Positions 24,169 to 37,000 are shown, counted from the first letter of the stretch. The stretch: DNA of 64,000 nucleotides from Alopecurus myosuroides (GCA_028641055.1 CM054057.1:329932482-329996481), one strand, 5' to 3'. The notes: generated by a model from the letters alone, not told the origin. Made by a program: numbers and translations.

Positions 24169-24497
24169 ACAAAACTTAATTAACCTATTATATATCAGCT
24201 ATTTTTAGAAAGGGTTTTATGAAGGTTAATTTGCGTAAAGCAATCTTTGTTTTCCGAATCGAGGAAGAATAGCATGTCTAATGGAGTATTTTCAAAACAT
24301 ATAAGAAATGACTCAACTACTATAATCATCATCTTTTCATTCCACCAACATCATTTCCACCACCTTATGCTACAATGATCACCCTCCTCGGCATCTCCGA
24401 GGAGGCACCCTTCATTCCTTTTCAACAACTTTTATGTCATGTTCAAGTTATCTATGGCCCAGTACTTTCACCAAGTCATTCTTAACCGTGAACACGA

Positions 24498-24525
24498 CTT
24501 CTCAAAAATATTTATCCCTTTAGGG
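24498..24525 (-). other. Y double palindrome, degraded
   Basis: CTTCTCAAAAAT (24498-24509) and CCCTTTAGGG (24516-24525) align with the paired palindromes of B and C. The outer arms of the second (CCCT/AGGG) survive; the first has lost its pairing. Confidence 0.5.
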
Positions 24526-26009
24526 GGTACACTTTACCCATACATACCAACTGACTCTTAGTGCCACATGGTTAGCACTAGTTCGGGAAGTGTCGGTAGA
24601 GGGTGGTTTAGCCACGAACTTTACCTTGCCCAACCCTATCCATGAGTCAACCCAAGATAGGGCCACCCTGTCAACAGGGAGTAGGCCATCCTCCCGACGG
24701 CACTTCTCACTTTGAAGAGGGGCAAGATCCGCGTACGTCCATCACTTGACCCTGGTCGCGCCCTAGGCGGAGCATTTTTCCAAAACGTTTTAAAAGTTTC
24801 ATTTGCGTTGCTGAATGGAAATCTCGAACTACGTGACTCATGGATAAAGTCAAACAAGTTAGTTAGTCAGCGAGGCTCATAGCCATCGCGCATGGTTGTA
24901 CGCTTAGTCTTGTCTTCCGCGCCCGACCTTACTCCTAGGGTTGGCAAGGATAGGACAAACAACCACTTCCCAAGTGGCCTCCCGTACAAGCCTTAGTCAA
25001 TTTAACCACACAATCCTCATCTTACCACGTCATCATGTCTGATTCATCAACCGGATGGAGCAGAGCTAACAAGCATGTGTCTCTATGCATAGCAAATATG
25101 AGAATCTGATAATGCGCACAAGCAAATCTATGGCGGCTAGGAAAAGTGGATCGGGATATTGAGACGATGCAGTATATAGAAGAACTCTAACTATTGATAC
25201 CAAAAATCTTGGAATTGAATGTAAAGTACGAGAATCAAAAGCCGTTCGAAAACATATATGAGAAGATTAGAGGTTATGCTTGCCTTGCTTCAAGAAAACT
25301 AGATAAAGGCTTCAGGAATATGTGTTTAACTTGTCGGTTCATATAAAGTGTTTGTCAACTGGCGTTATCAATCTTCACCTCGGATTCGTGTTCTATCGAT
25401 AAGAGATACCGGGAAATAAAGCGCAATATGTATGCATGAGCAAGTTAATGCGTTGTGATAACGCTCTAAACATGTTCGATAAGTTGCTAGGCTTCGCATG
25501 GCAGTTATACAATTTTAGTGAAACTAACCCCGAAATGGACCTCAGAGGGCACTTCGGCCTTTGGGCAATTCTGAAAGTGTGTAAAAGTTAAAGTGCTCAG
25601 ATGGGTTTGAAAACATCGTGAATGTGTTACATTTTTCGTTCTGAGCATTTCGGTCTATAACTTGCAATTTTCAGAATTTATTGAATAAAATACTATTTTC
25701 TCCATTTTTAAGTGAATTAATTCAGATTCAAATAATTCATAAATTTTAAACTTTCTCAAACATGTTTGAAAATGTTATAAACATTTAGAGTTTATTTTTC
25801 TAAACATTTTCATATATTATTTATATTTTTCTGAATTATAAAACAAAAGATATTCAACTTTCAATTTTACTTTATTTTCTATAATTATAAAAGGAGGGGG
25901 CCCACTTATCATATTTTTCTCCTGTTCGAAATTATTTTCATAATTGATAAAACGCTAACAACAGGGACACACGATTATGTCGCCATGACATCAACGTGAC
26001 GTCAGCAGT

Positions 26010-27507
26010 TGATACGTTCATTTTGCATCACTATTTTATATTGTAATTTTCTGTTATTCATCGATATATTTCATATTATGATGCATTACTTATGTTATTT
26101 CATTTTATTTTGCATGTTTAATAATTATTGGAGAATAAACACCGGGACCAGAAATCTAATGGAAAAAACACCATCAAGATACCCTATTTCAGAAGATCAG
26201 AAGAGGAAGGGGGCATCGGAGAAGTCTTAGAAGTCCAGAAGAGGGAGCTAGCCACGAGGAGACCTCGGGGCCACTAGGGGCCCAGACCACTAGGGGCGTG
26301 CCCCCTTGGCCGCGTCTGGGGGTGGTGTGGACATCCTGGCCCACCTCTGGCCGCCTCCTTTCGCGTAATTGACCCCCCGGGAACCCTAAGCCCCGCAGAA
26401 CCATCAAGGAAATATTCCGCCGCCTCCTCGGGGCGGAAAACAAGAGAGAGAGAAAAGCTCTCCGGCAGGGAGAAATCTGCAGGGGAAATTCCTCCCCGGA
26501 GAGGGGAAATCATCGCCATCGTCACCGTCATCGCTCCGGGCATCATCAAGATCGTCATCATCATCATCATCACCAGCTACATCACCCTCACCATCCATCT
26601 ACATCCCGCCGTAACGATTAGGGTTCTATATCGTTGTTCTTCACTAGATCCCGCTCCCGGTGTGGATTACTTGTTAGTAGTTGATGCTTACGAGATTTAT
26701 CGGTGTTTGCAAATTATGACCAGATTGTTATTCATCGTTATATCACCTCTGATTATGATCCATATGATGTCTTGTGAGTAGTTCGTTCAGTTCTTGAGGA
26801 CATGGGAGAAGTCAAGATATTAGTAGTGGAATTATGTTGAAGTAATATCTAGTGGTTTGATATTTAAGTTGTGGTGTTATTCTTCTAGTGGTGTCATGTG
26901 AACATCGACTACATGACACTTATCCTTCATGGGCCTATGAGGATGCATTGTGTATTCAGCTACTAATTGTGGGGTTGCCAGAGTGACAGAAACCTAAACC
27001 ACCGTTAGGAAACCGATGCACGAGGGAGTGTAGGGTCCCAAAGTTTAAGGTTGTGGTTAGATTTATCACAATTATTTTCTTGTATTTGCGGGTTCTTGCA
27101 AGGGATTTAATCACAAGTATGTATTAGTCCTAGTTGGGGGGTGCATTAGCATAGGTTCACCCACACAACACCTATCAAAACAATAAATATTAATCAACTG
27201 TATAAAACGAAAGCGCTTGACGAAGTTCCCATGTGTCCTCGAGAACATTTGGTAATCATAAGTAGAACAACCGGCTTGTCCTTTGCTCTCAAAAGGATTG
27301 GGTCACTCACTGCAATTAAATTTATTTTCTTTTATTACTCGCACTTTATTTATCTGCTATATCAAAAACCACCAAAAACCTGTTTGCTAGTGTTTACAAT
27401 GAATCCTCTATCCAACCTGCTTGTCAACACCTTCTGCTCCTCGTTGGGTTCAACACTCTTATTTATCGAAAGTACTACGATACACACCCTATACTTGTGG
27501 TTCATTA
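26010..27507 (+). repeat. A 5' LTR
   Basis: It starts TGATACGTTCATTTTGCATC and ends CATTA, where CATCA is expected. It includes a short ATC/CAT trinucleotide repeat (about 26554-26571). The 3' copy is outside the window. Confidence 0.85.
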
Positions 27508-27518
27508 AGACTATTTTC

Positions 27519-27536
27519 TAGAGCCGTTGCCAGGGA
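27519..27536 (+). other. A primer-binding site, degraded tRNA-Asp type
   Basis: TAGAGCCGTTGCCAGGGA has three mismatches to the tRNA-Asp complement. Confidence 0.75.
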
Positions 27537-27622
27537 GTAAAGCGTTATTGGTAAGTGGAATTGGTAAGAAAAACTTTTACTGTGAGTGCTATTTTTATTT
27601 CTATCTGCTGTTTTATTCCATT

Positions 27623-28591
27623 ATGGAGAATCCTTTTGGTTCTCTGTTTAGGAGTACTACTACTATTACTGCAAGGGTAGTATATGACCCGTTATCTCCT
27701 GAATTGGATCCTTTTAAAATACCTATAAAAATTGTTGGACGTGTTATGGATAACTGCTATTTTGGAGATGGAACTGTCCATCCCGGTGATCATTTGCTCT
27801 TGATACATGAATTATGCAAGCTATTCACGTGTGGAGGTATAACAGTGGATTAAGTTAAAAGGAAATTATTCTCTCTATCACTGAAGGGTAGATCTGCTGA
27901 ATGGTTTAAAATGCCAAAGAATGATGAATCTATTGGATGGGAGGAAATTGTACCTCCCTTTTATTCTAAATTCTATCCTCCCAGTGAGATTCATAAAGAC
28001 TGGAATCAAACATATAATTTATGGCCTCGTGATGGAGAGAGTATTGCCCAAGCTTGGGGGAGAATGAAGTTATTAATGCTTAAGTGTCCTGTTCATGAGC
28101 TTCCGAGTAATATTGTTATCAATAATTTTTATAAAAGGCTTTCTCTTCATGATAAGGATTTATTGGATGCTTTTTGTTCTGGATCATTCACATGTATGAA
28201 GGAAGAAGCTAAATGGGATCTTCTTGACCGTATTCAAGAAAAAACTGAAGGATGGGAGAATGACAAAGGTATAAAGTTAGGTATAAATTATGATTATGAA
28301 TGCATTAAAGCTTTTAGGGGAACTGTTGATTTCTATAATGTTAGTGTTGTTTGTGGTCTTGATTCTCAAATCTTTGCAAATTGTCTTAAATAATTTGCTT
28401 CATATCTTGAAATTCCCAAAAAGGAGTTGAGCAAGTACCATGCACCTTATAAAGATATTGTTCCTGCTGGAAATATAGAAGTGCATGTTGTTAATCCTGC
28501 TGTGCCAAAGCCTTATATTGAGAAAATTCCTTTCCCTGCTAAGGTAAAGGAACATTATATTGTAGCTAGAGTGGTTAACAAGAGTATAAAG
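27623..28591 (+). pseudogene. gag: A gag, two nonsense codons, cut by B
   Basis: ATG at 27623 opens a single frame to the B insertion. It contains the Athila-type gag blocks NCYFGDGTVHPGDH, FYSKFYPPSE and AQAWGRMKLL, shared with E1. TAA stops at 27851-27853 and 28391-28393 both fit C-to-T changes from CAA. No frameshift is seen. The frame continues after B at 38503 without loss of register, so gag and pol form one long reading frame as in other plant Ty3/gypsy elements. The product would be the capsid precursor. Confidence 0.88.
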
Positions 28592-29831
28592 TGTAACATC
28601 CCAAGTCTGAAAAACAGCCTTTGGAATGTTTTGCTCTCTGTTATTTTATGTTTTGCATCATGGCATCATGTTGATTGCATTTGTTTTGTTTGTTTTCCAA
28701 CTGTTTTCCTTTGTTTTCTATCTGAATTTCAACTCAAAAGTCAAACCCTTTGTTTCATCCTTGTGATGTTACAATTTCTAAAATGTTATTTCAAATAAAA
28801 CAACCAATTTGCTTTCATATCTTTCCACATTGATCAACTAATAATTTGGTGCTTTTATTTCCATTAATCAATTCCAATTTGGTTTCAAATTCAAAGCAAA
28901 ATCATCATCAACACCTCATTTGGAAGTTATCAATTATCAAACCATTAATCAATCAAATAATCCAATCAAGTACTTCTAAAACATTTTTAAAAATCAAACC
29001 AATTCTCAAAATCAGTACTATTTTGAAACCATAAATTTCACCACACAATTGTACTCCTTAAATCACTTTAAAAACTTAGGGATAACCCTATTAAAAGTGT
29101 TGTTTAAATAAGGGTTTATTAATATCTAAAATTCACCCATTTTTGGTTTCAAATGCAACAACATTTTAAATATTAAATTTTTGAAATCCTAGTTTGGAAA
29201 ATGGTTTCTAATTAACTAATTAGCCTAACCTAATTTTTCTGGAAATTTTGGTAAACAAAACATTAACATTTTCTTCCCAAAGCTAAGGCTACAAAAAAAA
29301 AACAGTAAAAGAAATAAAATAAAATTGCAAAAGGGAGGAGAGCAGCAGCAGCAAAGACCCAGCCCAGCCCGTTAACTTTGGCCCGATACCCTTCCATCGC
29401 TATCTCTGTCGTCTTCCTCTCGATGGCGTCATCCTCTGTACGAACCATGGCAGAACCACACGATCCCTTCCCCCTCACGCCGATTGTCGCCGTACAAGCA
29501 TCTCCCCCCTATATCTACCTACCCACCTGCCTACCCTGAACCCTAGAGCCCTAGTTCCCTTCCACCGCGCCGCCATCTTCCTCCCTCTCCCTGGAACTGC
29601 TGTCTCTGAACCCTGCAAACACCACACCGAACACCACCGTAGCTCCACCTTAGTCCCTCATCGCCGGCCACCACCTTCACCTCGAGGAGCATACAAAGGC
29701 GGGAATGGAATCGTGGTTGTCCCCCGAGGCTCACCTTCACCTCGTCGTTTGCCGGGAGGCCACACGGCGGCCGCGCCGTGCCGGAGAAGTCCGCTGCCCG
29801 TCGCCTGAACCTGAACCTCTACAGCGACCAG

Positions 29832-29837
29832 GTGAGC
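29832..29837 (+). other. B GT-type splice donor candidate (5' LTR)
   Basis: CCAG|GTGAGC at the end of a GC-rich segment. The identical site is at 35310-35315 in the 3' LTR. Confidence 0.45.
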
Positions 29838-30107
29838 GCGGGCCACCTCTCCCTTCCTCCTCCCTATTCTCTCCTGTTCGTGCACGCCCGCTCACGAGCG
29901 CCCACATCCGCACACCGGCCCGCACGATCCCACGCCAGGGCAGCAGCGGCAGATGGTCGCTGACCGTCTCTGTCTCCGTCGAATCGATAAGTTCAGTTCG
30001 TCAGTTCTAGGTACCAGCCCGCAGCGGTACCTCAAAACGCAACGCGCCCTGTACCTTTCACCAAACTGACAGCAGCCGCACTGGTTCATCCCATCCTCGC
30101 AACGCTA

Positions 30108-30130
30108 GCGCCCCGGGGTCGAATCCCCGC
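30108..30130 (+). other. tRNA T-arm-like sequence in B LTR
   Basis: A CCGGGG/CCCCGC stem around GTCGAATC resembles the B box/T-arm of tRNA genes. A full cloverleaf is not evident. The copy in the 3' LTR is at about 35586-35608. Confidence 0.35.
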
Positions 30131-31183
30131 GGCCGCAAACCACCTTTTTTCACGTTTTCTTCCACGCGCCTGGCGCCTGGCCCCACCCGTCGGCGACTGC
30201 CTCTGCCACGCGAGCGTGTGCGCCACGTTGGCCCCCTCTGGCCCACGCGGCAGCGACCGTGGGTAGAGACCAGTGTGGTAGGAAAAGTGCGGCGCGAATT
30301 TCCGTTTAATCCAAATCCTTTTTAAAATACCAGATTTGATTATAAACTTCTAAATTCCATAACTTTTGTTTTATAAATCCAATAAACACAAACTTTATAT
30401 GTATTCTGATCCCAATTTTATAATCTTTCCAAATAACCCATTTGTTCTCTGTTTTGAGTTTTCAAAATGCATTTAAAATTCAAATTTGAATAATTCAAAT
30501 GCAATTTGTAATAATTCATAACTAATTCATACTGTTTTCAAATAATTCAAATAAAATATGTTTTCAATATCATTTCACCTAACCTATTCAAATATAACTT
30601 TTGTTTCCTGGTTTGAATAATTTAAATTGCCCAAGCAATTTAAATCTTGTTTAATTCAATTAAAACTTGTTTAATATTGGTTAATTCATAAGTAATTAAT
30701 CCAAAGTCCAATTCCAATATTTGAAACATGTAATCCAACTAAAATTTGATAACCTTTTCAACTATCAACTTTGTTATTTGTTTTGACCAATTTAACTTGA
30801 TGAAAACAACAATGGCTTGTGTGACATGTCTAAGTAACCAAAACTTTCCAAAATTAACAAATGATTTCCAACCCTTGCTAAATTCCTTTTTCACTTGCAT
30901 CTATCCTTGTTATTTGTTGTCATTTTGTTGTTATCATCATGCATGCATCATGTTTAACTACTTACACTTGTTAATCAAATGTAGATCATTGCTTCAACCT
31001 AAAGCATTTGCATCCATATGCAATTCTCATTGCATATGGATCCAATTAAATTGTGTTACTTTGTCAAGTAGGTTACTTTGATGCATCTATTAACATGACA
31101 TGCATCATCCCATGTTTGTGCACCTATGCCATGATAATGATTGCTTATCTTTCTGCAATGTCTGTTTGCTTCTTCTCGGATAC

Positions 31184-31262
31184 ACGACGACGTTGAGACC
31201 GACGATACTTACGACATCCCTCCTAAGGATTTAGCTCAGTACCAGGCTACTGGGTTTTGCAG
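31184..31262 (+). other. B in-LTR second exon-like segment (5' LTR)
   Basis: It aligns with the C exon at 42458-42381. The reading DDVETDDTYD...LAQYQAT is kept and the GC-type donor AG|GCAAGT follows (31261-31268). In B the acceptor AG is changed to AC and there is one extra T before the donor, so B cannot splice and read this exon as C does. Confidence 0.45.
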
Positions 31263-32000
31263 GCAAGTTATCACTCACATGAACCACTGTGTTCCTTTCA
31301 ACATTGGTTACCGATACTTTCCGTTGTTCTTTCTGCTAAGCCTTAGTAGTAGTTGTTTCTGTTACGAACCTATCACATGAATCCCTTAACCCTGATATTG
31401 CCTCACCTCCATACCTATAACCATTGTTTGATCCCGTGTCTTACTAGCATGCTTAGGTTGTTTTGCTCGAGTCTGTTACCCGTTACTTTCTGTTACTACT
31501 TCATTACGTTGTGGGGGCTCGATGTTTAATCAATCAATCATGCTAATGTTACTATTAATAATAAATTTGATGATAAGGCACCGGCAGGAGGCCCATGAGA
31601 GGTTTTGGAGCCTGCTAGTGTCGACCCTAATAGGAAAAGGGTCTTGTCTACTGATCCATGATGAGCGCACTACCCGCATTTGGGAAGCGAGTATGGGCGC
31701 CCCCCTCAACTTGACCTGATTCGCATCTCGTCCAAATCGCCTCATTTAGTTCGTGTTTTCCATTTGCCGCATGCATGTTTTTGCGAGCCCAGGCCAGGGT
31801 GGAACTTTTGTAGTCGGCATATAGGGGGACACGGTCTTAGAGTGCTATGATGGTCCATTTTCTTCTGGGCTTGATTAGCCGTGCGCCCAAGGTGCTTTGG
31901 GCTTGATGCGAAGAATGGTTGGTTGTGTTGAGTGCCCCGCTTGGTGGAGGGCTCTTCCATCTGGCGGGCTATTCATGAGTGTACGGCCAAATTGGTGCAA

Positions 32001-32027
32001 CCCTGCAGGGATAATCTTCTCGAGAAG
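32001..32027 (+). other. B double palindrome (5' LTR)
   Basis: CCCTGCAGGG (32001-32010) and CTTCTCGAGAAG (32016-32027) are both perfect. They recur at 37476-37485 and 37491-37502. Confidence 0.9.
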
Positions 32028-32443
32028 CCGTGTTTTCCGCGGTTATGGATTACTTGGTGAAAGTACTGGCTAACAAGTACTCAGGACAACTTAAACATAA
32101 TGATCAAACATGTTACACCCCATGATTAATAACTTGACTAGTAATAGGCTCATTGACACAATAATTTGAACCATCACTAACTACAACTGTGTGAGTTATC
32201 CTCGGATTGCTTCTTTGGATAAGGGGCGAGATCCAGGATGGGTTTGTTTGAAGTTATCTTTCAGTTGGTTACAATCCTCGATCTTATCTCCTTTCTATTA
32301 GCCTGAAGTGGTAGAATCTCTGTAGTTGGTTAGCGCATCCAGTTGCAGCATCTCTTATATCCCCTCTCTTCCGTTGAACCCAAGGCATCTGTGCTTGGTG
32401 TTGACGGGTTACACTTTGGTGAACTGTGAGTCTTGCTTGCCAG

Positions 32444-32550
32444 TACGTTTATGTACTGACCCCTTTGGGGCTGTGGTTTACGCAGACGACGTTTCCGAGG
32501 ATCTACATGGTGGCTACTACGTGGAGTATGACGAGACTGCTGACGAGTAG
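32444..32550 (+). other. B in-LTR terminal exon-like segment (5' LTR)
   Basis: It follows CTTGCCAG and runs 107 bases (2 plus 35 codons) to TAG. It has the same length and phase as C, with the shared reading TDPFGA, VSED, HGGYYVE and a DE-rich end. The 3' LTR copy is 37918-38024. Confidence 0.5.
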
Positions 32551-33025
32551 ATAGCGGACCCGGGCAGGATCCGAGACTTCGTGGATGGGCTCCGTCTGTT
32601 TGTTTCCGGCCTCTTAGGCCTATTTGGTTCTTGTCTGTACTCAGACATGTTGAATGCTTCCGTTGTATTGTAATGATGTATTGTTGGGGCATGTGCCCTC
32701 TGAATGATTGTATTTGCTATCTCTGCTCTAATGAGAGCCATTTGCAACTTATTTCGATCTTTTGTGTCGTAGAGATCTGTTGTGATATCACTTGTTAAAC
32801 GCCGTTGACGTACCATGTGTGTATGGTTTGAAGTACGTCGACGGAAGTGCCTTTGATCTCTAGTGGATAGTTTACATCGACGATGGAATAGCAGAGCTTG
32901 TGTTGTCGCGCATAAGCGCAGGCCTACCAGGAAGCTGGGACGTGGGAGCAGTTATGCCCCATAATCCAAGCATCTGCTATCCAGTTCGTACGGTGAGTAT
33001 CCCCTAGAAATCAGGGTGCGACAAA

Positions 33026-33038
33026 TGGTATCAGAGCC
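33026..33038 (+). other. B primer-binding site (initiator tRNA-Met)
   Basis: TGGTATCAGAGCC, a 13-base match to the initiator tRNA-Met 3' end, two bases after the LTR. Confidence 0.93.
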
Positions 33039-34054
33039 TGTCTGCCTGTAGGATCCCTTTTTTACTGGTCGCAGTTGAGTCTAGAAACTATTTTGTAGCT
33101 ATACAGGAAAAATTGAAACGTGAGAGTAGGAATTCTGTTCTTTTTCTTCTTTTCCCCACCCTCCCTCCCTTTTCTGGTAAGGAAGTGCAACGTTGATTTA
33201 TCCCTTCTCATCTAAACTTTCAAGTTAGGATTTCACGAATCCTGGTTTCTCTAGGATGGTTATATCTACTAGACCATAGGAATGGAGGTGGTTGTGACAT
33301 GATTTATCATGTTGCCTACTCACGATTGAGAACGGTGGCAAATAGGCCCCGGAAGCAAATCCTCTATTCCTTAAGCAGTAGATATTGATCCTTTAGAAGC
33401 CCGGATGGGTTTTCCGTAGTACCTCAGGAGTTTTGTTCTCGTTTTTCCCGGTGTTGCTTCGTTATCCTGTTCTTCTCAACATCCTTTTCGTCCGTTGAAA
33501 TCTTGTTGTTGTTTTCCACTTCAAATCTTCTACCGGCGTCTAATCAAAACTTCCTCGTAAACTCTTGTCCAACTAAAGTGTTATTTCATACCGGAGAATC
33601 ACATTCCTTTGTGTCAACAACCTTTTTCACAACATACAACCTAATTCTGGTTCCACTAAGCAATCAAAACTCTGTTCACTCCCCGGGATCTCAAATGTTG
33701 ACTTCCAAGATAAGTAAGAACAATCCAATTCTAATGAGAGGCCACATATTCCTCGTTACTCTCATGTTGCTGATTCTGACATTGATGTCATCCTTGGTGT
33801 TCCATTGATGTCAATAACTCTGTTCCACCTTTATTACAGATAATCTACTCTCCAAATGAGTCAAATTCTATCCAGCTATACACCCTCAATACAAAACCTC
33901 TCCCTTTACTTGAAAATGTTCCGGTGGTTTGCTAATTCCCTGACGTCTATCCAATGTGCACGATGTGTTTCACGTGTCACAGCTCAAGAGGATCTTCCCA
34001 ATAAGTATCCGGACCTTTTCTTTTCTCAGTAGGAATCTCGGGGCGCGATTCCTT

Positions 34055-34066
34055 CAAGGGGGGGCG
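34055..34066 (+). other. B polypurine tract
   Basis: CAAGGGGGGGCG just before the 3' LTR. C has the same tract. Confidence 0.85.
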
Positions 34067-34069
34067 TTT

Positions 34070-37000
34070 TGTAACATCCCAAGTCTGAAAAACAGCCTTT
34101 GGAATGTTTTGCTCTCTGTTATTTTATGTTTTGCATCATGGCATCATGTTGATTGCATTTGTTTTGTTTGTTTTCCAACTGTTTTCCTTTGTTTTCTATC
34201 TGAATTTCAACTCAAAAGTCAAACCCTTTGTTTCATCCTTGTGATGTTACAATTTCTAAAATGTTATTTCAAATAAAACAACCAATTTGCTTTCATATCT
34301 TTCCACATTGATCAACTAATAATTTGGTGCTTTTATTTCCATTAATCAATTCCAATTTGGTTTCAAATTCAAAGCAAAATCATCATCAACACCTCATTTG
34401 GAAGTTATCAATTATCAAACCATTAATCAATCAAATAATCCAATCAAGTACTTCTAAAACATTTTTAAAAATCAAACCAATTCTCAAAATCAGTACTATT
34501 TTGAAACCATAAATTTCACCACACAATTGTACTCCTTAAATCACTTTAAAAACTTAGGGATAACCCTATTAAAAGTGTTGTTTAAATAAGGGTTTATTAA
34601 TATCTAAAATTCACCCATTTTTGGTTTCAAATGCAACAACATTTTAAATATTAAATTTTTGAAATCCTAGTTTGGAAAATGGTTTCTAATTAACTAATTA
34701 GCCTAACCTAATTTTTCTGGAAATTTTGGTAAACAAAACATTAACATTTTCTTCCCAAAGCTAAGGCTACAAAAAAAAAACAGTAAAAGAAATAAAATAA
34801 AATTGCAAAAGGGAGGAGAGCAGCAGCAGCAAAGACCCAGCCCAACCCGTTAACTTTGGCCCGATACCCTTCCATCGCTATCTCTGTCGTCTTCCTCTCG
34901 ATGGCGTCATCCTCTGTACGAACCATGGCAGAACCACACGATCCCTTCCCCCTCACGCCGATTGTCGCCGTACAAGCATCTCCCCCCTATATCTACCTAC
35001 CCACCTGCCTACCCTGAACCCTAGAGCCCTAGTTCCCTTCCACCGCGCCGCCATCTTCCTCCCTCTCCCTGGAACTGCTGTCTCTGAACCCTGCAAACAC
35101 CACACCGAACACCACCATAGCTCCACCTTAGTCCCTCATCGCCGGCCACCACCTTCACCTCGAGGAGCATACAAAGGCGGGAATGGAATCGTGGTTGTCC
35201 CCCGAGGCTCACCTTCACCTCGTCGTTTGCCGGGAGGCCACACGGCGGCCGCGCCGTGCCGGAGAAGTCCGCTGCCCGTCGCCTGAACCTGAACCTCTAC
35301 AGCGACCAGGTGAGCGCGGGCCACCTCTCCCTTCCTCCTCCCTATTCTCTCCTGTTTGTGCACGCCCGCTCACGAGCGCCCACATCCGCACACCGGCCCG
35401 CACGATCCCACGCCAGGGCAGCAGCGGCAGATGGTCGCTGACCGTCTCTGTCTCCGTCGAATCGATAAGTTCAGTTCGTCAGTTCTAGGTACCAGCCCGC
35501 AGCGGTACCTCAAAACGCAACGCGCCCTGTACCTTTCACCAAACTGACAGCAGCCGCACTGGTTCATCCCATCCTCGCAACGCTAGCGCCCCGGGGTCGA
35601 ATCCCCGCGGCCGCAAACCACCTTTTTTCACGTTTTCTTCCACGCGCCTGGCGCCTGGCCCCACCCGTCGGCGACTGCCTCTGCCACGCGAGCGTGTGCG
35701 CCACGCTGGCCCCCTCTGGCCTACGCGGCAGCGACCGTGGGTAGAGACCAGTGTGGTAGGAAAAGTGCGGCGCGAATTTCCGTTTAATCCAAATCCTTTT
35801 TAAAATACCAGATTTGATTATAAACTTCTAAATTCCATAACTTTTGTTTTATAAATCCAATAAACACAAACTTTATATGTATTCTGATCCCAATTTTATA
35901 ATCTTTCCAAATAACCCATTTGTTCACTGTTTTGAAATTTCAAAATGCATTTAAAACTCAAATTTGAATAATTCAAATGTATTTTGTAATAATTCATAAC
36001 TAATTCATACTAATTCCAAATAGGGCAAATAAAATATGTTTTTCACACCTTTTTGAATGTCCTATTCAAATATAAAATTTGTTTTCTGGTTTGAATAATT
36101 TAAATTGCCTAAACCATTTAAATCTTGTTTAATTCAATTAAAAATTGGTTAATATTGTTTAATTCATAATTAAATAATCCAAAGTCCAATTTCAAAATGT
36201 GAAACATGTAATCCAACTAAAATTTGATGTTCTTTTCAAATATAAAATTTGTGAATTGTTTTGCATACTCTAACTTGATGAAAACAATAATTGTTGTGTG
36301 ACATGTCTAAGTAACCAAAACTTTCCAAAATTAACAAACCATTTCCAAACTTGTTTTATTCTTTTCCTTTGCCTCTATCATTGTTATTTGTTGTTATCTT
36401 GTTATCATCATCATGCATGCATCATGTTTAACTACTCACACTTGTTAATCAAATGTAGATCATTGCTTCAACCTAAAGCATTTGCATCCATATGCAATTC
36501 TCATTGCATATGGATCCAATTAAATTGTGTTACTTTGTCAAGTAGGTTACTTTGATGCATCTATTAACATGACATGCATCATCCCATGTTTGTGCACCTA
36601 TGCCATGATAATGATTGCTTATCTTTCTGCAATGTCTGTTTGCTTCTTCTCGGATACACGACGACGTTGAGACCGACGATACTTACGACATCCCTCCTAA
36701 GGATTTAGCTCAGTACCAGGCTACTGGGTTTTGCAGGCAAGTTATCACTCGCATGAACCACTGTGTTCCTTTCAACATTGGTTACCGATACTTTCCGTTG
36801 TTCTTTTCTGCTAAGCCTTAGTAGTAGTTGTTTCTGTTACGAACCTATCACATGAATCCCTTAACCCTGATATTGCCTCACCTCCATACCTATAACCATT
36901 GTTTGATCCCGTGTCTTACTAGCATGCTTAGGTTGTTTTGCTCGAGTCTGTTACCCGTTACTTTCTGTTACTACTTCATTACGTTGTGGGGGCTCGATGT

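Larger units (their letters stand above)
23605..26009 (-). repeat. Y 5' LTR, continued after E2
   Basis: 2.4 kb of AT-rich LTR sequence joined to 16859 across E2, and cut by A at 26010. It carries a TGAGTAC/GTACTCA inverted repeat (24150-24168) and a degraded double palindrome (24498-24525). A short open reading ends NGGFDMDIDE with a stop at 24082-24080, resembling the acidic in-LTR C-termini of B, C and X. The LTR start on the minus strand is not in the window. Confidence 0.72.
28592..33023 (+). repeat. B 5' LTR
   Basis: 4432 bp. AT-rich first 0.7 kb, GC-rich block about 29330-30290, AT-rich 30300-31130, then exon-like segments and palindromes. The block 30448-30963 differs strongly from the 3' LTR. 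Confidence 0.96.
33024..34069 (+). other. B interior: leader, protease scrap, end of pol
   Basis: From the primer site to about 33437 the sequence is nearly that of the C leader. After a gap comes a protease remnant (33503-33808) with HTG in place of the catalytic D-S/T-G, then the linker before RT. Around 33955 it jumps to the [10 protein letters not shown] block at the end of integrase and then directly to the last codons of the chromodomain region. Gag, RT, RNase H and most of integrase are missing. Confidence 0.85.

Noticed and set aside
26554..26571. ATC/CAT trinucleotide array as a CRISPR-like or regulatory repeat
   Set aside because: It is a simple microsatellite within the A LTR; there are no spaced direct repeats anywhere in the window.
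30108..30130. A functional tRNA gene
   Set aside because: Only a T-arm-like hairpin is visible; no acceptor stem or anticodon arm could be paired.
29263..30246. ORFs in the GC-rich part of the B LTR resembling a host gene 5' end
   Set aside because: The same sequence recurs 5478 bases later as the other LTR; no domain is recognisable and frames overlap on both strands.
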